A stretch of DNA of 64,000 nt, taken from NCBI GenBank assembly GCA_963576735.1, contig OY755170.1, positions 15,918,875 to 15,982,874 on the forward strand, in the 5' to 3' direction. This document shows positions 32,716 through 43,734 of this stretch, in pieces. Under the pieces are notes generated by a model that had not been told where the DNA came from, ran no database searches, and worked only from the letters and a program-made list of their open reading frames with translations. Both the position numbers and the translations under genes were made by a program. Origin of the DNA: Bedellia somnulentella (Eukaryota > Arthropoda > Insecta > Lepidoptera > Bedelliidae). Position 1 is the stretch's first letter; each line of letters opens with the position of its first letter.

Positions 32716-34829
32716 ATTATTCTTTTAATAACAACTTAAAGGACATTACGAAAACAAAATCTCAGTTAAAGAAGCATTCGTGTCCTTCAAGTTACATTGT
32801 ATGATATACACTATTACTTAAAAATAAGGAACGAGTGAAAAATCGATTTGATTTACAACAATTACATATAAATATACTTTTTTTTTATTTTTGAACATTC
32901 GCACAAGCTATTCTATTGTGTCATTAAATAAAACTTAGTTTAAAAACAAAGAACAAATCATAATTTCAGTGTGCACTGCATTTATTCCAATGGTAATATT
33001 ATGTACTCACTTCTATTATATAATTTTAATATTCTGTGCTGTTTAAACTTTAAGAACGTTTAGTTTATTTTGATTTTAAATTGTTCACTATATAAAAATC
33101 CTTATATGGACACCCTCTTTAAAAAATAACTTTTTTATAACGTCAAAATTACATTGTGTTTGTGTTAAAAAAATAGTACATAATTTTACTGAAACGAATA
33201 ATTTAAGAACTAAGTATATTTAGTTGTAAAAGTATAATATAAGCACTTATATCATAAAATTTAACTAAATCTTAGTTGTAAGAATAATATTGTTTAAGAT
33301 AAAACGGTGATCAATGCATTTAAAAAGGTATTTTTATAACGTGATATTCTTTTACAAAATATTTAAACAGCAACGAAAAATAGCAAGCGCTATGAAAATT
33401 ATATTAAAACGTACAACCATTAAGTTATTTTTTTTCTATGAAATAACAACTTATATAGGTACGTACGTATTTAATATGCTATTTATCAACGTAACATAAA
33501 CAATAAAAAAAATCGTGTATATGCGTATAAGTAGGTACGCCCACCGATAGTATGCTTGTTTTTACATCTTATATAAATATTAAAAGTATTGTAAGTAACG
33601 CATACGAAACTCAAGAAAGAAGAATTTTATACCGAAAAATGTCTTTCACCAATTGTAATCTACTGCCTTCTGAAACAAAACACATGCTAGATTTCATCAC
33701 GATTTTACAATACATATACGAAGACAAGTGAACCGCTAGTTACTTGCATCAATTAAAATTTTTAAAATGAATAAATAAGAGTAGTCAATTTTATTATTAT
33801 TATTATTATTATTTTATTATTTTTTAATTTATTACACCCATCACTTCTGCTGTTAATAAAAAGAACTATTTGAAGGTTTGGATTATTTTCTGTGACAGTG
33901 ACAATTTATTGCTTTTACCTTAGAGTTAATAAACTTCAGACCACTGGAAACAGTGATATGAAGCCTATTTGAAGATTGAATTTGTAAGGGAGGTCTCAGG
34001 TCTTTAATATAATGATAATTCAACTTGTAAAATGTGATTTTATATTCTGCTGTATGAGCCCAAATTTCTTTAGCATTTCGAAGCAAATTTTACATTTTGA
34101 ATAAGCCCAGCAGACATTCTCCAGCTATCAATCTAAGGATGACTTTTGTGACTTTTGATTTTATTTTAAATAGAAACAAAATTACATATAGGCTACGGTT
34201 GACTCTAAAGGTGGACCTACAACTGTTTCACACATTTGGTCTGGAGTCTACTTAGTTTACTTTTTACCATTAATCATTATATAATATTTTTTTACATGAA
34301 CAGTAACCAAATATACCTCAACTTTTTCCTACAAAATAGAACTTTTCCAATAATGAATTACGTAGCAATTTATTTTTTCCACTTATTTAATGTTAAAATA
34401 TCAATTTTTTATATTAGACCACCTGCCGTGAAAAAGATCTGCGTAACTGAGTATTCAAGTAAGTATTTGTTATTCTTGACTACTTTAAAATAAAACTATA
34501 ATGAGGATGATTCTTCACGGTATAGAAGCGCCAAAGTTAAATTATATGAGTGTAGACAAATTAGTCCAAAATTATTGATATATCTTTAATTTGGGTAGTT
34601 TTTATTTTACTTCACATGTATTTGTATATTGAGGTCAGTACATGAGTCTTAAGTGCACCTCAAAATACCACATTCATCAGCGAAAATGTTTCTTTTTTGT
34701 TATATGTAAGTGATCCTATTATTAATATTTTATAAAATAGTTAAATTTCTAGTGTTAATACTACAAGTTACAAATTTAAGAAGGCCTTATTATTGGAACT
34801 ATATTTAAGAACTTGAGCTGAAATGGGGG

Positions 34830-34990
34830 CTACGTACCGAAATGTGCAGTGTGGTAGGCCTCCAACAAGGTAAACCGACGACTAAGAAATTCGAAGGAAG
34901 GCAATGGATGACGGTAGCAAAAGACCAATAGAGCCTATGTCCGTCTTCATAAGGACGTCTTTTGACTGATGATGATACAACGATATCTTG
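34830..34990 (+). mobile_element. Non-LTR retrotransposon C-terminal scrap
   Basis: Broken frame reads CGRPPTR, then a stop and TDD, later 'cctatgtccgtcttcataag' and 'actgatgatgat'. Same block order as the intact scrap at 62135-62311 (VGRPPARWTDD ... YVQQWTSVG, then 'ctgatgatga'). Confidence 0.55.
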
Positions 34991-36094
34991 TTGTATTTTT
35001 TCGCTGCGAACAGTTGTACTTGAGATTAATTTTTCGTAACATCCTTGCGCATTATGAAATACGCGCATATACAAAGCAAAAAGCGTTTAATCGGTAAGCG
35101 GACTGTTTTCTGTCTGTGATTTATAATATATCTTGCATAGTTAGAGTTAATACCTCTTCTGAGTTTAAGCTTCGTGGTGGCTATACGCCAAGTGCCATAT
35201 ATAGAGAAGCTTATTTAATCTCTCTCGGGCTTTATGCTCATAATCGAATGCAACCAGCGAGCCTGGTTATTTACAAATACTAAGACTATAAAATAATTTT
35301 ATATTATTAATACAACATCGAACAAAGTTAATACTTTATTGATCATCTAGATGTGTGAAGATATTGTAACAGCACGATAAATGTGCAAACTGATCAAAAA
35401 TTAGAATCAACTTGTAAATAATTTCTTTTTACGTCTGCTCGACTAAAGTGTGGAATAATTTACGATAGATAAATCCTATCAAATATGATCGGAAAATAAA
35501 GCGAGTGCTGTATTAAGTATAATTTAATATTAGGTATATTCATTTAGAAAATCTTCGCTATCAAACAAAGGAGCAGTTAACTGCATCATATTTGAAATAA
35601 TAGCTAAATTTACTATGTTTCATATTTAACATATTTCACCAGCTGTTTCGTTCTAAATCGTATGGTTTGAATTGTTTGGACTTATATGCTTGGGTATTTC
35701 CTATATAACTTAATTATTAAGCTTATTATTATATTACTTATTAAGTCAATGTAATGAAGTTAGTTAACGATATTCATGAGTGCTTTCACAAATGACTGAT
35801 AGATACTAATATTATTAGGTACTTATTATTGTATCGCAACGTATTGTGTTCTTAACTATTTTAGTCTAATAAGTTTTATTAAAATTAAATACGTAATTTA
35901 ACTTGTGTTTACACTATAAAATACGTAATATTAAATGATTTTAATAAATAACTTTTTTTTCTTATTACATAGTAGAGCCGATGCATGGCATGGTTCATGC
36001 TATGTTAACCCTATAGAAATACGATGGAAAGTACAGCATGAATGTGTTAATTCATGTTTTGAATCGAGTATTTTTGTTCTGTCTGAAAGAATGG

Positions 36095-36370
36095 AGTGAA
36101 AAGAAACTCTCCGATAATTTCCAAAGTAATCAAAAATTATTTTGGAAATATATCAGTAAGTAATGTATCATGTAATGTATCATTAGTAATGACTGATGAA
36201 ACAAGAATAAAAAGAGTATGGAAGGATTATTTTGAGGGTGTCTTTGTAAAAGAGGATGATCCCATTACTTCAGCAATTGATAGCGATGTTAATTGTGACG
36301 AGGTAATGGGTGACGTGTCTGAAAGTATGATAAGTATGGAAGAAATTGTAAAAGCGATGAAAAGATGAGA
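36095..36370 (+). mobile_element. LINE ORF fragment (between endonuclease and RT)
   Basis: An open frame of 90 codons (start 36096) reads ISKVIKNYFGNI, VMTDETRIKRVWKDYFEGVF, then EDDPITSAIDSD and SMISMEEIVKAMKR. The pattern 'TDE..I...W..YFE.L' followed by 'I...E...A...MK' is typical of the linker before the reverse transcriptase domain in RTE/jockey-like LINE proteins. It probably belongs to family B. The RT itself does not follow. Confidence 0.65.
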
Positions 36371-36981
36371 TTTTTCTTTCCTTTATTCTTTATTTATCAG
36401 TAATAATCCCCACATGAGGTTTTCATTAACAAAAAGATTTAAATTATATAACGTTTTTGTTCTTAATTTTTAAAATGCATTTTTTAGTTTTATTTCAAAT
36501 TATAGTTACTAGTAATTTTGTCTTTTGATTATCCATCATAATCGTTACAAAAAAAAATTAAGACTGTTTTTTTTTTATTTTGATTATTAGGTTACACATA
36601 TTTTTTCCGTAATTAAATAAATTAATACAGTAAATAAATTGCATCAACACCATAAACCAATAGAAATTCAGATATAGTTTCCGTTATTTGTAGTGCCAAT
36701 GACAGAAACCAATATATTTTTTCGAACAAACTCGTCTATGTGCTCGAAACCCCGAGGAGACAAAACAAGGTAAACTAATCACAAACAAAGTTATTTTGTA
36801 GCAAAATAGTAACTATGTGTTGTGGAGAGACTTTCAGGCAGGTGGGGCAAAAAATAACTGGAAATTAAACTTTACGTGGTGACAGCACAGTCGGTGGTAC
36901 ACACATGCATGAATTAGGTTGGTAAACATATTACTTAGATTACCTACGCAAAAAGCAAAAGAATTAAGCTACATAGAAATA

Positions 36982-37198
36982 TACATACATACATACATAA
37001 ATATACTCACGGCTATAAATCCCTAGCAGGTGTAGCCAGAGCAAAGGAATTAGAAATTTCTCAGCTACTTTTGGAAAGTTTAATGGGGAAAAAATGGTAA
37101 AATAAAGGGTGTTGGTGATGGGTCTCCAACGCGCCTCTTACGCACACCTACTGAAAGAAATGGGGTAGTGTTATTCTAAGCCGAAACTACACGGCAAA
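36982..37198 (-). repeat. SINE family A copy
   Basis: In reverse, from (acat)n 'aatatactcacggctataaa' to 'ccgaaactacacggc'. Missing a piece around the 'gggcgatgcgg' block. A short 'atagaaa' occurs on both flanks. Confidence 0.8.
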
Positions 37199-37549
37199 AA
37201 ATAGAAAAATAAGGTATATTATTTCAACTTTAGCGCGTTACAACAAATACCATTGTTTGTAGTCTAAACATTAAATCACTATTGAGTGTAAAATAAGGTA
37301 TAGTTATGCTTTATTTATGCCGTCACACTTTTGTATCGGGTAACTGCTTATCTAATTAGTAATGGTCGTAGATATCATCGAAGTGCCATCTATTTTCAGT
37401 AGATCTAGTACTTCAGCCAATCCTCAAGCTATATACGGAGTGAACATACATCCATTTTATAGCAGAATAATCCGATATATTTTAGTTTATGGTTTCTATG
37501 GTCAAGGTGGCCAGACTAATTACAATTTACAGTGTTGCTAACCTCTCTC

Positions 37550-37790
37550 AAAGTCAAACATTCACGCCGCCGTCTAATCCCGAAAGGTGCCTACTTATAT
37601 TTCTGAACATCACGTGACATTGTTACCTGGTGTATACCTATTTGCTTGGAGAGACTACCCACCATTAACAACCACAATTAGGAATTAAAAAAGACAAATT
37701 GGCGTAGGCCCGAGGTTTAAACTCACGATGGCTGAATGATAGTCAGGTGTTCTACCCACTGAGCTGTCACGGTCGTTAAAGTAAAACACT
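37550..37790 (-). repeat. SINE family C copy with head, internally deleted
   Basis: In reverse: 'cattcacgccgccgtctaat', 'ctgaacatcacgtgacattg', 'accattaacaaccacaatta' and at the right end the tRNA head 'ctacccactgagctgtcacg' (A box on the minus strand). The block with 'cggcgatagg' is deleted. Confidence 0.75.
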
Positions 37791-37798
37791 TTTTAGTA

Positions 37799-38050
37799 CA
37801 TACATACATACATACATATACTCACGCCCTTAGTTCCCATTGGGCTAGGCAGAGACTATTGATCGCCACTTCGCACGATCCTGACAAACCTCTCTAGCTT
37901 CGTTTACATCCATCAATCTTTTCATACATGCTCTTCTATTCTTCATACTTCGGACGCCATCCTTTTTAAGCACACTCTCAATTCGGTACAAGAGTGTTCT
38001 CCGTGGTCGTCCTCTACTAACATTACCATCCACACTAGCTCTATAGATCC
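37799..38050 (-). mobile_element. LINE family B 3' end, good copy
   Basis: A 62-codon minus-strand frame (38033-37845) reads RGRPRRTLLYRIESVLKKDG, NRRACMKRLMDVNEAREVCQ, DRAKWRSIVSA, the C terminus of a lepidopteran non-LTR retrotransposon protein. It is followed by a short 3' UTR 'cccaatgggaactaagggcg' and tail 'tgagtatatgtatgtatgta' (reverse of 37799-37830). This copy shows the 3' end best. A pyrimidine-rich (ttcctcc)n run lies beside it at 38049-38095. Confidence 0.85.
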
Positions 38051-38461
38051 CTTCCTCCTTCCTCCTTTCCTTCCTCCTTCCTTTCCTCCTTCTTTCTCAA
38101 TATTTTATTTGCGAATACTTGTTATTGGCTTAGTCGATAACTGAATTTGTAAACATTTGTTGTATTATTTAGCTGTAAGTATTCCGAACTAATAAATAAA
38201 ATAAATAAAAATAGTATAATGTACACTCGCGTCAAATATGTTGTACTTAGGGTTGAGTGCGTAATGTTGAGTGTGTGTGTGTTGTTAAAATGGAATCTAA
38301 AGATTTTATAAGTTAATTTATTTATTCCTATTCTATATAAAAAAAAAAAAAATATCAGTCTTTATCAGTTTTGCCTCTTGGCAATATCAAGCGCTGAGTT
38401 AGGACCTAGTTTGTGTCACCATAGTAATATGTTTACTTTAAAAGATTTGTTATGTCGTGTC

Positions 38462-38692
38462 AGGTTAGATTGGCACTACCCCATTTCTTCCCATGGATGA
38501 TCGTAAGAGGTGACTAAGGGTATTGGAGCTTTTTAACTGTTTTGGGGCGATACGGTAAGAGACTCATCATCAAAATCATTTATTTTACAATACAATTCGA
38601 GAATAGTCTCCAATTAACATCTAAAAGTGGCTGAAGAAATATCTGATTCTGAAGCTCTGGCTACCCTTTTATGGCCGTGAGTATATATGTAA
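38462..38692 (+). repeat. SINE family A copy
   Basis: Starts 'aggttagattggcactaccc' (head worn), runs through 'gatcgtaagaggtgactaag', 'aaaagtggctgaagaaatat' to 'ggccgtgagtatatatgtaa'. Confidence 0.8.
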
Positions 38693-38774
38693 TTTCTATT
38701 TTTGTACTATTGCTTTTGTTGTATGGTGTTATTTTACCATGAATAAATGAGAGTAATCTATTTATTTTCGTTTA

Positions 38775-38885
38775 AATCTCTCATCACTCAACTTCCAAAA
38801 GTGGCTGAGGAATTTATAATTCCTTTCTCGCTTCCTCTAATCGCTTTCTCGGGAAATATAGCCGTGAGCTTATGTATGTATGTAA
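38775..38885 (+). repeat. SINE family A 3' part
   Basis: 'cactcaacttccaaaagtgg', 'ctgaggaatttataattcct' and the tail 'gccgtgagcttatgtatgta'. Confidence 0.75.
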
Positions 38886-39033
38886 AAAAATATTGTATTG
38901 CATTTTGCCGTTTGAAACAAAGTTATTATTCTTTGTCGTAACTTCAATCAAACATGCATCCTTACATTCGCTCTAACTCCCTTGTTGCATATTCTAACCC
39001 ATAATATGAGAACATACGTAGATATAAAAGTAA

Positions 39034-39290
39034 CATACATACATACATACATATACTCACGGCTATAATTCCCTAGAAGGGGTAGCCAGAGCCAAGGAAT
39101 TATAAATTCCTCAGCCACTTTTGGAAGTTGAGTGGGGAAAAGGCGGTAAAATAAAGATTTTTTGTGATGGGTCTCCAACCGCGTCGTCCAAAAATCCAAT
39201 AAAAAGTCCCAATACCCTTAGTCGCCTCTTACGACACCCGTGGGTAGAAAGGGGTAGCGACATTCTAAGCCGGCACTGCACGGCACATTT
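39034..39290 (-). repeat. SINE family A copy (left member of a pair)
   Basis: In reverse from (acat)n 'atatactcacggctataatt' to 'agccggcactgcacggcac'. Together with the copy at 39330-39586 it lies between two copies of 'gatataaaagtaa' (39021-39033 and 39587-39599). Confidence 0.85.
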
Positions 39291-39329
39291 CCAAATTCAT
39301 TTAATCGTAATTGTTAAGTAGGCTTCGAT

Positions 39330-39586
39330 ACATACATACATACATATACTCACGGCTATAAATCCCTTAACGGGGTAGCCAGAGCTTTGGAATGAAAAAT
39401 TCCTCAGCCACTTTTGAAAGTTGATTGGGGAAAAGATGGTAATAATAAATTATGTTTTTGGTGACGGGTTTTCAACCACATCGCCCAAAAATCACTTAAT
39501 AAGCCCCTATACCCTTGGTCGCCTCTTACGATCACCCACGGGTAGAAATGGGGTAGTGTTATTCTAAGCTCTACACTCTACACGGC
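39330..39586 (-). repeat. SINE family A copy (right member of a pair)
   Basis: In reverse from (atac)n 'tatactcacggctataaatc' to 'ctacactctacacggc'. Separated from the left member by about 40 bp of unrelated sequence ('atttccaaattcatttaatc' and on). Confidence 0.85.
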
Positions 39587-39644
39587 GATATAAAAGTAAA
39601 TTACTAACAAAATAAATAATCGTTGCAGAGTTATGTTAATATCG

Positions 39645-39892
39645 GTGTAGTGTCGGCTTAGAATAGCACTACCCCATTTCTTCTGGTGGGAGTACGTAAG
39701 AGGCGAATAACGGTATTGGGGCTTAGAAGGGATTTTTGGGTGATGCGGTTGGAGACTCATCACCAACAACCTTTATTTTACAATCTTTTCCCCACTCCCC
39801 TTTCCAAAAGTGGCTTAAAAATTTCTTTTTTCTTAGCTCTGGCTACCGGTTCTAAGGATTTAAAGCCGTGAGTATATGTATGGATGTAGTTA
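39645..39892 (+). repeat. SINE family A copy, full length
   Basis: From 'ggtgtagtgtcggcttagaa' to 'gccgtgagtatatgtatgga'; a short 'gttaat' flanks both ends. Confidence 0.85.
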
Positions 39893-40029
39893 ATGGATGA
39901 TCTATAAATTCTCAGTGAGCAGAACAATTGTCTATCATGCGTTTTATTTATTTCTGGTATTTTATTGACTTGAGTTGACTCCCTACACTAATCGGGGGGT
40001 ACGTATTATCAATTTATCGAAGTTGGTTA

Positions 40030-40215
40030 GAGAAAACCAAGGACACCGCCATGGCCTAGGAGATGTCATGTGACAATGTATTTGCACAAATGGCGATAGG
40101 TCTGCCTCATATTTCTTAACACACTCTTAGAGGTAAACTTCGGTACTCTGTAAACAAGGTGATAATGACAACAATGTCACGTGATTTTCAGAAGCATATA
40201 CTGTGTGAACGTTTG
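40030..40215 (+). repeat. SINE family C copy, diverged
   Basis: 'gagatgtcatgtgacaatgt', 'gcacaaatggcgataggtct', 'caatgtcacgtgattttcag' and 'actgtgtgaacgtttgag' match the family in order; no head. Confidence 0.65.
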
Positions 40216-40611
40216 AGTTGAAATAAATTCATATTCATAAACCAAAGTACTTCACGCCCACGACCTAATAACCTTATGAGACAGTCCAGTACAAAATCAA
40301 AGCAAGTCGTTGCAAATAAGGTCAATAGTAAACACACAAGGCCATTGTTATACAAATACACACATCATATAGTGCACTACACTGATTACGCGGTAAGACT
40401 AACTCCTTAACTAGCCGTCTATTTGTTGCGAACAACGCATAATGTCCTTTCTCTTATACACATACACACATTAATTTTTAAGCACGCTATACACCATCTT
40501 ATAGGCTGGTTTTTTATTGACATATTTGAATATATAATACACTTTTTTTATTTATTTTTATTTGAATGAGCATCATTTTTCCGAGAATCTGGCGGGAATT
40601 CACTTGCAACA

Positions 40612-41760
40612 ATGGAGCTCAGTCGACGTGATTTTCGCTCTATGACTTATTATGACTTTAAAAAAGGTTTAAAGCCTCAAGAATGTTTTGAACTTTTGGC
40701 TTCTACTTTTGGTGAGTCTGCTTGTTCCCGAGCAACAGTACTCAATTGGTTTGCTGAATTTAAAAGAGGACGGGGATGTCTCGAAAATGAAGCGAAGACA
40801 GGACGGCCGCCAACCGCGGCCACACAAGAAAACGTTCGTGCAGTCCAAAAACTTATTCGCGAAAACCGACGAATTACATATGTAGAGCTAGAGCGAGAAC
40901 TAGGAATTGGATCAGCAGCAATGCAAACCATAATTCACGACCACCTTTCTCTCCGTAAACGTTGTTCGAGATGGGTGCCGCACAAACTTACCGATGAGCA
41001 GAGAGACCGTAGGGTGGATTGGTGCCTATTCATGGTAGATAAATTAAACGGAGGCGAGAAAAAAAAACGTATATGATATACTGACTGGTGACAAAACCTG
41101 GCTATATAACTTTGATCCCGAACCATAGCGACAGTCGATTGTATGGTGCTTTGAAGACGGGCCAACTCCAACGAAATGTCGCCGTGCACGAAGCACACAT
41201 AAACAAATGGTCGCCTCGTTTTTCTGAATGAAAGAACAAAATGTCGCCGTGCACGAAGCACACAGAAACAAATGGTCGCCTCGTTTTTCTGCAAAACGGG
41301 TCATATTGCTACTGTTGTTCTAGAGAATGAAAGAACGGTGAAATCCGAATGGTATGTGACAGTTTGTGCTCCAACAGTAATATCAGCTTGGTGTGACAAG
41401 CGACCGAAGTCAGGAATCCGGCACCTTCTCTGGCACCACGGCAATGCGGCGCCGCACACGTCTGCCAGAACACTAGACTTTTTCAACACGGAAAATGTGT
41501 CAATTCTCCCTCACCTGCCATATTACCCTGACCTAGCGCCTTGTGATTTTAACTTGATTCCAAAAATCAAAGAAAAACTAAAGGGGAAGAGTTTTGAAAG
41601 CAAAGAAGATGCGCTGGTTGCCTATAATTTCGAGATTTCTGAGGTATCTCAAGAAGAGTGGTCACATGTATTTTCCAATTGGTTCAGACGTATGGAAAAG
41701 TGTATACGTGCTCAGGGTGAATACTTTGAAAATATCGATACTTGTAATACATACATACAT
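40612..41760 (+). pseudogene. Mariner transposase pseudogene, copy 3
   Basis: The best preserved N-terminal half of the three: open from MELSRRDFRSMTYYDFKKGL at 40612 for 154 codons. It includes the helix-turn-helix regions (CSRATVLNWFAEFKRGRG; RRITYVELERELGIGSAAMQ) and the WVPHKLT block. A run of nine A (about 41060) then shifts the frame. Beyond it, GDKTW replaces GDETW, and a stop occurs after PEP. A 65-bp tandem duplication (about 41163-41292) follows. The second catalytic Asp is Gly (HHGNAAPH), while PDLAPCDF keeps the third. The final codons are cut by the SINE at 41749. Confidence 0.9.
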
Positions 41761-42003
41761 ACATATACTCACGGCTGTAAATCCCTACAAAGGGTAGCCA
41801 GAGCTGAGGAACTAGAAATTCCTCGGCCACTTTTGGAAAGAAGAGTGGGGAAAAGATGGTAAAAATAAAGGTTGTTGGTGATGGGTCTCCAGCCGCATCG
41901 CGCAAAAATCCCTTAGTAGCCCCAATACCGTTAGTCGCCTTTTACGTACATCCACCGGAAGAAATGGGGTAGTGCTATTCTAAGCCGACACTACACAGCA
42001 ATA
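41749..42003 (-). repeat. SINE family A nested in mariner 3, with target duplication
   Basis: Mariner sequence reads 'gatacttgtaat' up to the SINE and resumes 'acttgtaataaagaataaat' after it, so 'acttgtaata' was duplicated at insertion. This fixes both boundaries of the family A unit: a tail of (acat)n at the left and the head 'cactacacagca' at the right. Length is about 250 bp. Confidence 0.92.
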
Positions 42004-42069
42004 AACTTGTAATAAAGAATAAATTTTACAATTTTTGAGCATCTTGTTTCTTTTGGCATGCCCCTCGTA

Positions 42070-42138
42070 AGTCACGTGATGCTCAGAAGTGGTAGTACCT
42101 CTGCTACCCCTTCAGCGATATACGGCGTAAATGTTTGC
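42070..42138 (+). repeat. SINE family C 3' part
   Basis: 'gtcacgtgatgctcagaagt', 'ggtagtacctctgctacccc', 'cagcgatatacggcgtaaat'. Directly abuts the right end of mariner 3. Confidence 0.75.
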
Positions 42139-42549
42139 ATCTTTGAATTTAAGTGTCTTAAAAATATGAGTAGTTTATTCGTGGATTTCACTCTTTATCT
42201 TAAATAATTTGTAAAAATATAAACATAATTTTAATTTAAACAACAGCAACTTATGAATAATAAGAATGGAATTAAGAAATTATATGCAACAGTCATGCTC
42301 AAAGCATGTAAGCTCCTTTACATAATTGTCAACGACTCAACAACAAAACTGCTGATGACGACATACAGACCACCAACCACGACCAAGGCTTCTGAAGTCG
42401 ACATTTAAATATAAACAATAATATAAAACAACTAATTATGGCACCGTAAAAGTAAACCAACACACTCATAAGTCAGTTCCCATACAGTAATATCAACAAC
42501 GATTCAGCTGACGCAGTAAATCGAGGTGATGCAATAGGATAGAGATGAA

Positions 42550-42816
42550 GGTACTGGCGAATTGTGAAAGTTCACTGTTTGCGTTGTGTACTCTCTACCG
42601 AAGCATCTACTCGTGAGTTGGCAGCCGACACACACACACAACACAACGCTCCATTGCCAGCGCACGCGCACACTACGTCACACATCAGTGCTCCAACGCG
42701 ACCAGCTCTCCTTCGGAATTCAAGTCAGTCACGTTTCTGCAATCAATACGTTATCAGAGTTCTAAACAACAAACAAGCGAGGATACATCTCAAGAATCCT
42801 AATCGATTTACTAAAA
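42550..42816 (+). other. Candidate non-coding first exon (5' UTR)
   Basis: GC-richer than its surroundings and free of ATG from about 42550 to 42816, then 'ctaaaa|gtgagtag', a perfect donor. Arthropod initiator-like TCAGT motifs occur at 'cacatcagtgctcc' (near 42683) and 'aagtcagtcacg' (near 42722). A (CA)n run and 'acgcgcacactacgtcac' precede them. An open frame (42564-42824) crosses it but has no ATG. The shape fits a 5' UTR exon of a gene further right, the CaaX gene at 54.7-59.3 kb being the nearest candidate. Splicing is not shown. Confidence 0.45.
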
Positions 42817-43524
42817 GTGAGTAGATCCGGAATACAATATCTTTTATTTGATCGCTTATTTTATTTAGGACTTAATAGGTCTTGATTGATTTGACCCTCA
42901 CTCTAAAGACTAATGTGCGAATGTGAACGAGTTGTTGTTAACCCCATATAATTCAATATTTAGCTGCGTATTAATAATATTAGAGTTACAAATTTCTGCA
43001 ATGGATGACTATGACTATGAATGCTGGAAGTTTTTGTAAGATTTGTCGCTGGCGCTAGTTATTTATAGAATCACCTTGGTTCCCCTATTTTATCCAGTAA
43101 GATATCACTCTTTATTTGAAACATTTTATGTATATGAATTCGATGTTAATTAAGCAATGCGAATAAATTTCTGCAAAAAAATACTATTAGGTTACTATTA
43201 TATGCATATGTTCAATTATATTAACAAAGTTAATATTCACAATATATTTACGGTGAGTAGACAGAGGAACTGAGCTCTCTGAAAATCAACTAATATTCTG
43301 TAATGTCCCGTGGAGTAACTCTTCACTTGTCTCGACTTCAATTTAATATTTACAAGCATAGAGATATAAACTTAAACAAAATGTCAACTTGATAAATTTT
43401 TTTTCATCATCTAATAAGAATCGATTCAGTGGTTCTGAGATTCCTACAAGTTAATGCCGTATCATTAGCTTAATTTTAATATAGGCAACTCTATTATCTA
43501 TGTCCAGATCCAATTTCATATGAC

Positions 43525-43715
43525 TAAGTAAAACCTCGGATCATTTTGGTTTTCTCACGATGTTTTCCCTTAGTTATACTACCCCACAAATTACTGAAGA
43601 AAAGTTAACTTTTTCCCGTTATTTAGTGAAAAAACCCAACGCTAACGACGTGTATCCCCAAAAGGGTTTCAGAGGTACTAATACTATTCGGGCATTAAAT
43701 TCAAATGATGTTCAA
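43525..43715 (-). repeat. SINE family C, badly decayed
   Basis: In reverse: 'tatgactaagtaaaacctcg', 'ttttctcacgatgttttccc', 'aacgacgtgtatccccaaaa', 'gggtttcagaggtactaata'. The blocks are out of the usual order, so more than one event is involved. Confidence 0.5.
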
Positions 43716-43734
43716 CATTAAATTAAAAAACTCA

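Larger units (their letters stand above)
40484..42067 (+). mobile_element. Mariner element 3, 5'-damaged, with nested SINE
   Basis: Shares 'caccatcttataggctggtt' and the following leader with element 2, but the left terminal repeat is missing. The right end '...ttcttttggcatgcccctcg' ends at 42067 before TA. A SINE family A copy sits inside near the 3' end of the coding region. Without the SINE the element is about 1.33 kb. The right flank from 42070 is a family C piece, so the mariner probably entered that SINE. Confidence 0.88.
31902..42549. other. Intergenic, SINE- and LINE-rich
   Basis: No host gene seen. AATAAA at 32928 could serve the 31671 exon but is 1 kb away. Holds LINE B pieces, a LINE C-terminal scrap, seven SINE A copies or parts, SINE C pieces and mariner 3. 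I see nothing but AT-rich sequence at 31902-32510, 32720-34800 (with a (TTA)n run at about 33789-33830), 34990-36090, 36375-36980, 37200-37540, 38105-38460, 39895-40030, 40215-40480 and 42140-42540. Open frames there (33314, 33883, 34236) are lysine/phenylalanine/asparagine-rich chance frames. Confidence 0.65.

Noticed and set aside
38049..38095. Polypyrimidine run as a regulatory element
   Set aside because: A (ttcctcc)n simple repeat next to a LINE B fragment; nothing suggests a function.
40935..41304. Minus-strand frames over mariner 3
   Set aside because: Antisense shadows of the transposase pseudogene.
42564..42824. 86-codon open frame as a protein-coding gene
   Set aside because: It has no ATG, is Thr/His/Ala-rich from a (CA)n run and passes through a perfect donor. 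A 5' UTR exon explains the region better.
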